From contig QANU01064042.1 in assembly GCA_003254905.1 (NCBI GenBank), positions 69,456 to 133,455 of the forward strand: 64,000 nt of DNA, in the 5' to 3' direction. The notes under the pieces were generated by a model. That model did not search any database and was not told where the DNA came from. It saw nothing but the letters and a program-made list of their open reading frames with translations. This document shows, one piece after another, positions 46,001 through 55,199 of this stretch (its first letter is position 1; each line of letters begins with the position of its first letter). The position numbers were made by a program, and so were the translations under genes. The DNA comes from Nissolia schottii. Taxonomy: Eukaryota; Streptophyta; Magnoliopsida; Fabales; Fabaceae.

Positions 46001-49000
46001 AGATTAATTTGTTAAATCTCCCAAATATTGCCCTTTTAAGAAAATGCTTGAGTGCAAAATCAAATTAGTGCTACTTACATTCAACAGTGAAAAATCAAAT
46101 TTGTAAACAAGTTTTATATACAAAACAAAACCTGCATATTAAGACATCCAATATCTTGTTTCATTGCCAATTTGGTTATCATTTTTGTGGGGAGAGAAGT
46201 GAGATGAAAATTATGAGACTTGACCCCACACGAACAATGCCTGAATGCATTATAAAAACAATGTAAAGAGGGGAAGGAAAGTAAAATCAGAGTAAAAAAG
46301 GAAATTTGTTTGTTTACAAGATCTATCTTGCAGTAGGCTGTGCCATGGCTTTCATCAATTGACAGTAAGTTCTCAGTTGCAACCAGATCCATAGAACCCA
46401 TGTGGATGGAAGAATGAATAGAGTTTCTCGTCAGAATTGCCTTCGGAATCTCTCTCGATCGGGATTGCATCTTGGTTCTCCTTGAGAACTTCTGAAATTG
46501 ATGACCGCATGTGTCCATGAGGTTGAACACACATCAAAGCTTTCTCTGCTATTTTCCACACTGATTGTAGGTCATAGTTTTTTCTTAGCGTGTATAGCTC
46601 CACTCTCAATGTGTAATTTAGCCTGCAAAACATTTGATAAATGCAACCTAAATTTAGGATACATAAATATAATTCAACATCATATGGAAGTTGTTCGCAT
46701 CTATGTAGTTCAATAAAAGAATAGATGCACCAAACAAATTATATGTCTTCTCTTACTGCCTATATAAATTTATTCCACACATTGTAAAATTAAAATATTG
46801 TACAAACTATTTCAAAGAAAATACAAAAGCATCTTAGAGTTATAAGCTTCCATTAAGATCCAAAGTCCAAATTTCAATGTCTGCAGAGAAATCAAGACTC
46901 ACCCACTGAACTATGTTTCGGCAATTAGCACCAAAGCTGTCATTTGATATTGCTTCTTGACCAGATATGAGTTCAAGAAGAATGTTACGGACCACCTGGC
47001 CCCAGCTGATTCTGCTCCTAAGAATAAGGAAAAGGGAATCATTCCACTTCCATTCCATTATTCTAGGAAAGGCAAGATAAGATTAGAAGAGAATTCAAAT
47101 CAGAATCATATCTGATTTGATATTTTAAAACAGAATTTGTTTAGCAAATTAGGAAAGCAATTAGTTGCAGTAAAATAGGAAAGAATAAAGTTTTAGCTAG
47201 GATTTTCTCTCTCTCTCGATTATATGAGGGAAACCGTGGGCTGAGGGAAATTATTCATATGATTAGACAGAACTTTGAGGGGACCAAGGGATCCATTATT
47301 TCCCAGGCAATTTTCTTTATCCTGTTTTATTCATTTTCAGCCCTTGGGCTTGTTTAGGTTCTGCCAGGAAATTCCCCACTGGAATTCCTGTTATTCATCA
47401 ATAAAATTCAGCAGTTTATTCCTTATTTCTCTATCAATTGATACCAGTTCTTACAAAGAATTACACCAAAACTATAAATATCACTATTATCAGTCAGCTG
47501 CTGAGAAATATAGTACCTGTTATGGGGAAGATATAANGACTTGTATGGTTTCCACGCGCGCAGCCATGGACTCGAGAGTGGATTTGTTAGAACGTCAGGT
47601 GGCAGAGATTAGAGCAAATCAAGAGGCAATGCGAGAAAACCAGGAGGCCACGCATGCGAACACCATGGCGATGCTTCAACAACTCATGGACAGACTGCCA
47701 CCCAGACAAACCGCAGGCAACCAAGAGGAGGAAGGCAGAGGTTCGGGAGGTCAGGAAGAGGAGGAAAGGAACAGAAGAGAGGAGACCGAAGCCAGAAAGT
47801 TCGAAAGCAACCGAAAGTTGGATGTGCCCATTTTTTCCGGCGAAGGGGCCTCGGAGTGGATTGTCAAGATGGAAAGGTATTTCAGGGTCACACAAACGGC
47901 CCTACGGGACAAAATGGATATCGTTACCCTAGCATTAGAAGGCGAAGCTCTAACTTGGATGGAATGGTGGGAGGAGCACACGCCATTCTTGCATTGGNAC
48001 TAGAAGGAGAAGCTCTCACATGGTTAGAATGGTGGGAAGAACATACTCCTTTTTTGCATTGGGACAGGTTTAGGGAGGACCTATTGAAAAGGTTTCAGCC
48101 AGGGGCTGCCCTTAACCCCCTAGCACCGCTACTAGAAGTCCGGCAAGTGGAAGACGTGGCCAGGTATCGACGTGAATTTGAGGCAGCGGCCAGGTCCCAC
48201 AAGGGGCTAGGAGCCGAAGCCTTAATGTGTATCTTTGCGAATGGGCTGAAGAGGGAAATTCAAGCCGAGATTGAGGTTGCACAATTTGGGAACTTACCAG
48301 CCTTAATGGATAAGGCAATGGCCATTGAATGGAGAAACCGTGCTTGGAGAGAATCTGGCCTCAGCCCTGGGAACCGTAGGTGGGAGAATAACGGCAGGAA
48401 TAGCGGAGCAAGTGGCGGAGGGTCATTTGCGGCACCACATTCCAGAGTGGCGGGAGTCACTAGACATCCGGATACCAGAGGAGGAAACAGGGGGGATTGG
48501 TCGTACAGCACAGGCCCGAAACAGTCTGAAGCCTCCGTAGGCAACCGTTCAACCCCAAACCCAGGAACCAGCGTGGCACCCTCGAGCAGTTCTAGAACCC
48601 CCAACACTCGAAGATTGTCCAACGATGAATGGGCGGAAAGGCAGCGGCGAGGCCTTTGTTTCCATTGTGGAGAAAGGTGGAGCCATGATCACAAATGCAC
48701 CATGAAAAATTTCCAAATAATCATTCTGGGAGAAGATGAAGCGTATGAGGAAGAAGAGGATGACACTCCGCAAGGGGAAGAGCCGGAAGGAAGAGCAGTA
48801 AGAGAAAAATGACCTTCAGCTGTCTTCTTACAGCTACTGGGGGCTGACTTCACACAAGACCTTCAAGGTGTTGGGAGAAATCCGTGGAGAACCCGTGATG
48901 GTGCTCATTGACCCAGGAGCTTCGGCTAATTTTTTAGCCACCGAAGTGGTCAAAAGGCTGCACCTGCCTGTTAAAAAAATCAGGGAGTTCCAGGTAGAGG

Positions 49001-52000
49001 TGGGAAATAGAGCAATTGAGAAGGGTGAGGCAGGATGTGAAAACGTCCAACTGCAAATACAGGGGGTGAAATTGAACCAAGACTTTTTTGTGATGAAATT
49101 GGGGTGCTCAGAGGTGGTACTGGGGGCAGGCTGGTTAGCGAGTCTGGGAGAGTTTGTGGGTAATTACAGGGAGTTAACTCTAAGCTGGAAGCAGGATGGT
49201 GTGACCAGAATTTTAAGAGGGGATCCGTCCCTAAGCAGAAGCAGAGCATCATGGAAGAATACCTTACATGCTCTAAAATGCAAGAGTGAAGGGTATGTCA
49301 TCACGTCCCTAACCGTGGAACCGGAGGAGTCTCCTAATGGCCAACCAACATCCGCTGAAACTGAGTTATTTTTGCAGCAATTCCAGGATCTTTTCCAACC
49401 ACCAGCAGGGCTCCCTCCCCAACGCCCCAATGATCATGCCATCCTCCTCAAGGAAGGGTCCACCATACCTCGCATCCGACCATACAGGTATCCTCATTAT
49501 CAGAAGACTGAAATTGAGAATATTGTCTCTGAAATGCTGCAATCAGGAGTTATAAGGCCGAGTACCAGCCCTTTTGCGAGTCCCGTAATTTTAGTCAAGA
49601 AAAAAGATGGAGGTTGGCGTTTTTGCGTGGACTACCGCGCCTTAAATAGAGAAACAATACCGGATAAATTTCCTATTCCGGTGATTGATGAATTACTTGA
49701 TGAGATTGGTACGGCAGCAGTATTCTCCAAACTGGATTTAAAATCGGGGTATCATCAAATCAGGATGCGAGCTGAAGACGTTCACAAGACAGCCTTCCGC
49801 ACTCATGAAGGCCACTATGAATTTCTGGTAATGCCGTTCGGTTTAACTAACGCTCCATCTACTTTTCAGGCACTCATGAACCAACTATTAAGGCCTTTCC
49901 TGAGGAAATTTGTCCTCGTATTTTTTGACGATATACTAATTTACAGTCAGAATTTGGCACAACATTGGGAACATCTTCGACAAGTATTCGAGGTCCTCCA
50001 AAAGAATCAACTTTTTCTTAACAGGAAAAAATGCAGGTTTGCCCAGGACCAGATAGAGTATCTCGGACATATCATCTCAAAAGATGGGGTGGCAGCTGAT
50101 CCCCAGAAAATTCAAGACATGTGCGATTGGCCAATACCGAAAGATCTCAAGGCCTTGAGGGGATTTTTGGGCCTCACGGGTTACTATAGGCGTTTTGTGC
50201 AGAATTATGGACGAATCGCGTGGCCCCTCACTCAGCTCCTTAAGAAGGACCAGTTTAAATGGAGTGATGAAGCACAAACCGCCTTTAACACCCTCAAGAC
50301 AGCCATGACAACTCTCCCGGTCCTGGCAGTTCCGTCATTCTCCAAGCCTTTTTCTCTTGAAACGGATGCATCGGGTAAGGGCATAGGGGCTGTATTAATG
50401 CAGGAAGGGCGTCCCGTCGCTTATATGAGCCAAAAACTCTCCGATCGAGCTCAATCCAAGTCAGTCTATGAACGAGAGCTAATGGCCATGGTACTAGCCA
50501 TTCAGAAGTGGCGACATTACCTGCTAGGAAGGCGATTCACGGTTTATACTGATCAAAAAAGCTTGAAATTTCTGATGGAGCAGCGAATAGGTGGGGAGGA
50601 ACAGCAAAAATGGATGTCCAAGCTGTTGGGATTTGACTTCGACATTAAGTACAAAGCAGGCACCGAGAACAGGGCAGCCGATGCCCTCTCCAGGAAATTT
50701 CAGTTGGCCCACATGTCTGTAGTGACCGCAGAAGAGTGGGAAGGACTGGCAGAAGAGGTTAACAATGATCCGAAGCTCAGAGGCATCATCCAGAATATCA
50801 TCGCAGGCCAAACCGTTCCAGCTGGGTATACTTTCCACAATGGCAGACTCCTACACCAAGGCCGCCTAGCTATCCCAAAACAATCCAAATTAATTCCGAA
50901 GATTCTCGAAGAATTTCATGGTACCAAGCTAGGAGGACACTCAGGTTTCTTCCGCACTTACAAAAGGATCTCGGCTCTGCTATATTGGGAAGGCATGAAG
51001 AAGACCATAATGGAATATGTGCAGCAGTGCCAGGTCTGCCAAACGAACAAGCATTCCACATTGACACCAGCTGGTCTCCTACAACCTCTCCCTGTACCGG
51101 TAAACGTTTGGTCAGACATCACCATGGACTTTATTGGAGGCCTACCCAAGGCTCAAGGGAAGGATACCATATTCGTGGTTGTGGACCGGATGACGAAATA
51201 TGCCCATTTTTTCCCACTAGCGCATCCGTATTCAGCCAAGGACGTGGCAGAATTGTTCGTCAAAGAAGTGGTTAAGCTCCATGGGTTCCCTACATCCATC
51301 ATTTCTGACCGAGATAGATTGTTCATGAGCACGTTTTGGTCCGAGATCTTTAAGGCGGCAGGCACAGCCCTCAAGATGAGCACGGCAGACCACCCTCAGA
51401 CAGATGGGCAAACCGAGGCAGTCAATAAATGTGTAGAGACATATCTCAGGTGTTTTACGGGTTCCAAGCCCAAACAGTGGCCTCGCTGGCTGAATTGGGC
51501 TGAATATTGGTACAATACCAACTATCACGGTTCTATAAGGATGACCCCCTTCCGAGCGTTGTATGGACGTGACCCTCCAACCCTCCTCCGAGGGGGCACT
51601 GAAGTGGCGGTAGAAGAGGTTAGGCACCTCTTGGAGGAACGAAACCAAATGATAGATGAGCTGAGGTTTCAGTTGGAAAGAGCCCAGAATCAGATGCGGA
51701 CGTATGCAGATAAGAAACGGCGAGATGTGTCTTTTGCACCAGGGGACTTAGTGTACCTCAAACTGCAGCCCTACAGGATGAGGTCTTTGGCCAAGCGTGT
51801 CAACCAAAAACTCAGCCCACGATTCTATGGTCCATTCGAGGTCATTTCCAAAATTGGGGAGGTGGCCTACAAGCTCAAGTTACCTGAGGAAGCCCGTGTC
51901 CACCCGGTGTTCCATGTCTCTTTACTCAAGAAATGCATTGCAGCCACCACCCGGGTCCAACCTCTTCCTACGGCACTTACTGAAGAATTTGAGCTTCAGG

Positions 52001-54256
52001 TTGAACCACAACAAGTCCTAGCAGTTCGCAAGAGCACAACCGGCCTATGGGAAGTTTTAATCAAGTGGAAGCACCTCCCGGATTTTGAAAGTTCACGGGA
52101 ATCTGCCACCGAAATCCAGTCAGCCTTCCCCTCCTTTCACCTTGAGGACAAGGTGGTCCTTCAAGGGGGGGTATTGTTACGGACCAGCCAAGCCCAGCTG
52201 CCCCTGATTCGGTTCCTAGAATCAAGGAAAAGGGGATCATTCCTTTTCCTTTCCACTATTCTAGGAAGGGAAAGATTTGAAGATAAGTTAGAAGCAATTA
52301 TAATCAGATATAATTCTGATTTGATATTTATTTATTTATTAAATAAAGAGGATCAATTAGTTGCACCAAATTAGGAGAGAATAAAGATTTAGCCATCATC
52401 CTTTCTCTCTCTCGGTTATATGAGTGAAACCGTGAAGAGAAGAGGGTATTCATATTATTAGACAGAACTTTGAGGGGACCAAGGGATCCATTATTTCCCA
52501 GGCAATTTTCTTAATCCTATTTTATTTATTTTCAGCCATTGGGCTTGTTTAGGTTCTGCCAGGAAATTCCCCACTAGAATTCCTGATATTAATCAATAAA
52601 ATTCAGCAGTTTATTCATTATTTCTCTATCAATTGATACCAGTTCTTACATATTGTTATCTTGATTGTTGAGCTTCTAGTGGGGAAGGAAAATGTTCAAA
52701 GAAATTGTCTGGTTAATTTTTCTTTCTCTTATGCCTTATCTACACATTCTTATTAGTTTTCTTCCAAACAGTAGAACAGATGCATTTGTGACCGTCAGTG
52801 GTTGAGAAATAAAAATAGAGCTCACTTGTCATTACTTGCAATTTACACTTATCAGCGAAGCTATTGCCTAGGAGGAGTTTTGATCCATTCAACAACAACA
52901 ACAACATAGCCTTATTCTACTATGTGGGGTCGGCTACAAGGATCAAGCGACATCAGTGCCTTATTAGGGCCATGTTTTCATGTAAATATTAACTTCTAAA
53001 TATCTTCTAATAGTTTGCTCTATAGTTTTTCTAGATCTTGCTCTCCTTCTAGCCAGTGAGTTTTCCGCCACTTGATCTACTCTTTTCACTGGAGCTTCTA
53101 ATGGTCTTCTCCTTACATGCCTAAATCATCTAAGACGGGATTCTACTATCTTTTTTACTATAGGTGCTACATCGAATTTCTCCCTAATGCAATCGTTCCT
53201 AATCCTATCTTGTCTAGTGTGTCCACACAGTAGCATCCTTATTTCTGCGACATGGAGTTTATTCTCTTGGTTTTACTACCCAACACTCAGTCCCGTATAA
53301 CATTGCTGGTCTTACAGCTGTGCAGTAATAAAGTAACTATGGAGTTTTAACAATCTCTTGGTCACATTTACTTTAACTGTTATCAATTGCGATATTTGTA
53401 CACTTTAAAAATTGACACCCTATGTATGCCTAAGAGAGAAACAAACATAAAATAGAGAAGCAAACATTACAAAATAGAGAAGCAAACATTGTCACCAAAC
53501 ATGTATGTCTACACGAACACACGTGTGTTTAAATATTACTTGTTTATATGTTTGATAATATTTGTTTCTCTTTTTTGTGCGTGCACGGACACGCGTATGT
53601 TTAATATTGCTCATTATATGTTTGATAATGTTTGTGTTCTGTTTTTTAATGTTTTGTTCTCTCTTATGCGTACATAGGGTGTCAAATTTTTAAGGTGTAC
53701 AAATATCGCAATTGATAACAGGTCAAGTAAATGTGACCAAGAGATGGTTAAAACTCCATCGTCACTTTATTAGCAAGAGAGAGGGGTATAATAGTTCAAG
53801 TAAATGACTAAGAGATAGATAAAACTTCACGGTTCCTTTATTTGTAATATAGATATTGATGTGAGTGGATATAATATTGTCTCCCCTCAAAAAGGGAGAT
53901 GTTGCATGATACAAAGCACCTCACCTAATTCCTATTCCCCACCTTGTGGTGAAAGGTTTTGTTGTTATTGCTATTATTCTAGTTCAAGTGTGTAGTACAA
54001 AACAATTAGGTCAGCGCAGCTCAACAGCACACGGAGCATACTCTTAGAAGAGTCGCATCAGTTATAATATATGATTGGTTGACAGTGTAAACTATGGTAC
54101 TCCAATTGTGGATCATATAATTTTTACAATTCCCATTGTTTCTCTTTTTAACTTTTGCCCCTCCGCAGGCCATATGTGAAGACGAGCGTGTGCAGTATGC
54201 ACCTCCTAAACATTAGTGAACTGCTTGTAACACTGACTATGACATTTATATTGTAG
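43027..54256 (+). CDS. Exons of an unidentified plus-strand gene, 3' part
   Basis: Four exon-like segments join in compatible phases. 43027-43101 (GDTKGSAKGGDTSARKDVHP) is in phase 0 with a GTGGAG donor. 43207-43257 (LAHQGSFSQGVNYTNYQ) has TTACAG/GTAATT. 45730-45791 (AQHDASYARPRVDIYPPMFD) has CTCAG/GTGCGA. 54169-54256 begins PYVKTSVC and ends in TAG after CCGCAG. Consistent splice signals and phases over several kb argue for a real gene, but I do not recognise the product. The last intron would be 8.4 kb and contains the inverted kinase fragment and the chromovirus. Upstream exons are not identified. The final exon is the weakest call; another frame there (AICEDERVQYAPPKH, then stop) is possible. 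Confidence 0.35.
43896..44368 (-). mobile_element. Solo LTR of the chromovirus family, minus orientation
   Basis: 473 bases. On the minus strand it starts TGTTACATACCCAGCAGCTG and ends CTTACA, with internal landmarks shared with the LTR at 46983-47455 (TATCTGATTTG, GGACCAAGGGATCC, AATTCCC, GGTTCTG). It is flanked by GAATC (43891-43895) and GAATT (44369-44373), a TSD with one mismatch. It is more diverged than the other two LTRs and therefore older. Confidence 0.7.
44369..45729. other. Intron-like stretch with a 45-base tandem duplication
   Basis: No gene. At 45181-45270 a 45-base unit beginning GGTGTTTCCTGGGATTAG is repeated exactly once in tandem. Confidence 0.5.
45792..46322. other. Unassigned stretch downstream of the inverted kinase fragment
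   Basis: AT-rich, with no supported feature. It would include the 3' UTR of the minus-strand receptor kinase. Confidence 0.35.
46323..47536 (-). pseudogene. Receptor kinase pseudogene, kinase C-terminal half, inverted
   Basis: The minus strand reads YYISQQLTDNSDIYSFGVIL (47520-47461), then an LTR insertion, then LELISGQEAISNDSFGANCR and NIVQW (46980-46910). From 46631 it continues with AKLHIESG in one frame and, in another, SVWKIAEKALMCVQPHGHMR and SSISEVLKENQDAIPIERDS. A third frame has SIHSSIHMGSMDLVATENLL and MAQPTAR with a TAG at 46323-46325. This is kinase subdomains IX-XI plus the C-tail of the same RLK type as the plus-strand malectin/LRR exons. Frameshifts and a deletion show it is dead. 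It ends at the single N at 47537. Confidence 0.8.
46983..47455 (+). mobile_element. Solo LTR (chromovirus family) inside the kinase exon
   Basis: 473 bases, TGTTACGGACC...TTCTTACA, nearly the same as 52175-52650. It is flanked by AAGAA on both sides (46978-46982 and 47456-47460), and removing it rejoins the kinase reading ...SFGVIL / LELISG... Because the sequence to its right is kinase, not a primer-binding site, it is a solo LTR and not the 5' LTR of the element at 47538-52650. Confidence 0.85.
47545..48812 (+). pseudogene. Chromovirus Gag, interrupted by an assembly join
   Basis: Part 1 (47545-47997) has the coiled N-terminus MVSTRAAMDSRVDLLERQVA, an EEER/RE-rich linker and LDVPIFSGEGASEWIVKMER. 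Part 2 (48000-48812, different frame) has RFREDLLKRFQP, MDKAMAIEWRNRAW and a variant zinc knuckle CFHCGERWSHDHKC, ending in an acidic tail. About 60 bases (LEGEALTW.EWWEEHTPFLHW) occur on both sides of the N at 47998 with roughly ten differences, so two diverged copies have been joined. The true Gag is probably a single frame. Confidence 0.8.
48868..52374 (+). CDS. Chromovirus Pol polyprotein (protease, RT, RNase H, integrase, chromodomain)
   Basis: 1168 residues without a stop. The protease motif is LIDPGASANF (Asp15), where Ser/Thr of the D-S/T-G triad is Pro, so this protease may be inactive. RT has VKKKDGGWRFCVDYRALN, FSKLDLKSGYHQIRM, MPFGLTNAPSTFQALMN and VFFDDILIYS (FFDD 352-355). RNase H has ETDASGKGIGAVL and YTDQKSLKFL. 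Integrase has the HHCC zinc finger (LGGHSGFF...CQVCQTNKH) and D754, D814, E850 with 35-residue D-E spacing, plus DHPQTDGQTEAVNK. The C-terminus has a chromodomain-like WEVLIKWKHLPDFESSRESA, which in this group directs integration to heterochromatin. It starts in a different frame from Gag after a 55-base gap. The open frame implies recent activity. The last residues run into the LTR. Confidence 0.9.
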   Translation: MLGEIRGEPVMVLIDPGASANFLATEVVKRLHLPVKKIREFQVEVGNRAIEKGEAGCENVQLQIQGVKLNQDFFVMKLGCSEVVLGAGWLASLGEFVGNYRELTLSWKQDGVTRILRGDPSLSRSRASWKNTLHALKCKSEGYVITSLTVEPEESPNGQPTSAETELFLQQFQDLFQPPAGLPPQRPNDHAILLKEGSTIPRIRPYRYPHYQKTEIENIVSEMLQSGVIRPSTSPFASPVILVKKKDGGWRFCVDYRALNRETIPDKFPIPVIDELLDEIGTAAVFSKLDLKSGYHQIRMRAEDVHKTAFRTHEGHYEFLVMPFGLTNAPSTFQALMNQLLRPFLRKFVLVFFDDILIYSQNLAQHWEHLRQVFEVLQKNQLFLNRKKCRFAQDQIEYLGHIISKDGVAADPQKIQDMCDWPIPKDLKALRGFLGLTGYYRRFVQNYGRIAWPLTQLLKKDQFKWSDEAQTAFNTLKTAMTTLPVLAVPSFSKPFSLETDASGKGIGAVLMQEGRPVAYMSQKLSDRAQSKSVYERELMAMVLAIQKWRHYLLGRRFTVYTDQKSLKFLMEQRIGGEEQQKWMSKLLGFDFDIKYKAGTENRAADALSRKFQLAHMSVVTAEEWEGLAEEVNNDPKLRGIIQNIIAGQTVPAGYTFHNGRLLHQGRLAIPKQSKLIPKILEEFHGTKLGGHSGFFRTYKRISALLYWEGMKKTIMEYVQQCQVCQTNKHSTLTPAGLLQPLPVPVNVWSDITMDFIGGLPKAQGKDTIFVVVDRMTKYAHFFPLAHPYSAKDVAELFVKEVVKLHGFPTSIISDRDRLFMSTFWSEIFKAAGTALKMSTADHPQTDGQTEAVNKCVETYLRCFTGSKPKQWPRWLNWAEYWYNTNYHGSIRMTPFRALYGRDPPTLLRGGTEVAVEEVRHLLEERNQMIDELRFQLERAQNQMRTYADKKRRDVSFAPGDLVYLKLQPYRMRSLAKRVNQKLSPRFYGPFEVISKIGEVAYKLKLPEEARVHPVFHVSLLKKCIAATTRVQPLPTALTEEFELQVEPQQVLAVRKSTTGLWEVLIKWKHLPDFESSRESATEIQSAFPSFHLEDKVVLQGGVLLRTSQAQLPLIRFLESRKRGSFLFLSTILGRERFEDKLEAIIIRYNSDLIFIYLLNKEDQLVAPN
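52175..52650 (+). repeat. Chromovirus 3' LTR
   Basis: 476 bases, TGTTACGGACC...TTCTTACA. It differs from the solo LTR at 46983-47455 at scattered positions, so the two derive from different insertions. Confidence 0.85.
52890..53325 (-). mobile_element. RTE-type LINE 3' end
   Basis: The minus strand shows YYCTAVRPAMLYGTECWVVK (53320-53265), MLLCGHTRQDRIRNDCIREK, FDVAPIVKKIVESRLR and RRRPLEAPVKRVDQ, then the widespread tail GTAGCCGACCCCACATAG and (TTG)n. These motifs are the C-terminus and 3' end of plant RTE LINEs. Frameshifted and truncated. Confidence 0.75.
53324..53774. mobile_element. Foldback/MITE element with about 115-base inverted repeats
   Basis: 53324-53440 pairs with the reverse complement of 53657-53774 (ACTATGGAGTTTTAACAATC, TCTTGGTCACATTTACTT, TATCAATTGCGATATTTGTA, GACACCCTATGTATGC). 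The interior has AAACAAACATTACAAAAT and AATATTTGTTTCTC words. A degraded third copy of the arm follows at about 53790-53845. No TSD was identified. Confidence 0.7.
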
Positions 54257-55199
54257 GAGGAGTTGTGAGTCTGTATCCATGTGAATTTTAATGTTCATAA
54301 TTGTGTTCTGATGTATTCTGTGATGAGCTGAAAATTTGAAATATTACAAGTTATATGTCGTGTTTCTCTTCTCATGAAGAAAGGATTCATAGAAAACATT
54401 GGAAAATATAAACTTTATTTGCAAAATCTGTTTTATAAACATTAAAATGTACTAGCAGGTTTTAGGTATTCCGTGCTTGTACTTGCCAATATGAATTTTT
54501 TTATAAGTTCTTGATAATAAAAGGTAGAATCAGACAAGAAAATGTTAAAAAAAAAAGTGAGTAAAAATGACAGATGAGAAGTGAGGGTTAGTGGATGGGA
54601 GTGGGTAGTTTATTTTTGAAAAAAATTTCAAAAAAAGAAAAAATAAATTGAATAAGGGTAAAACCAAAAGAAGAATTTGGACACTAAATAACAGTATTTT
54701 TGAGGAATTTCTTTTATCTTATTGTATAGAAAATAATAAGTGATGGTGACGGTGGCGATGATAATGACAACTAAATAAGTTAGCTTGTTAATTTTAAAAG
54801 CTTTTTTAAGGGGATAGTGTTCCTATAAATTGCAACCTGCATTTTAGAGATTAAAATGCACATATAAGGCATTAGTGGTTAGTTATTAAAAGAGAAATTA
54901 CCATTTTTTTTATTGAAATTTTTTAAAAATAAATTATGTACTTGTTGGTTTACTTTTATAAATTAGGATCTATGCACTTTAACTTCCTAGAGGAGCCTGA
55001 TCCTTTCCCAAGACCATTCTTGATTGCACTTAGGATATCCATTGCGGACAAAAATGATTAATAATTAAAATCATTCAGGCAGATTCATTTAATTAAATAG
55101 GATTTTGGTATTTATAAAAAAAAAATTGGTCAAACCATAAACATCTTTTATTTTTTGGATAAGTTCATGTCCCTTTTTATTGCTCTAAAATGGGATAGA
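54257..55199. other. Intergenic stretch, no gene seen
   Basis: The first part may be the 3' UTR of the unidentified gene ending at 54256. The rest is AT-rich without structure that I can name. Confidence 0.35.

Larger units (their letters stand above)
47538..52650 (+). mobile_element. Ty3/gypsy chromovirus, gag-pol and 3' LTR, 5' LTR not present
   Basis: Gag (47545-48812) and pol (48868-52374) are followed by a polypurine run (AAGGGGGGGTAT) and the 3' LTR at 52175-52650, which overlaps the pol C-terminus. The order protease-RT-RNase H-integrase-chromodomain identifies a chromovirus. The left end is the single N at 47537. There is no 5' LTR or primer-binding site between this N and gag. The right flank after the LTR is TATTG, with no matching left flank in the window. 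Confidence 0.85.

Noticed and set aside
46983-52650. A complete chromovirus with 46983-47455 as 5' LTR
   Set aside because: The LTR has its own TSD (AAGAA) with kinase exon sequence on both sides and no primer-binding site, so it is a solo LTR.
52651-52720. Kinase-like reading VILIVELLVGKE right of the chromovirus 3' LTR
   Set aside because: Only a dozen residues with no further kinase homology; probably chance.
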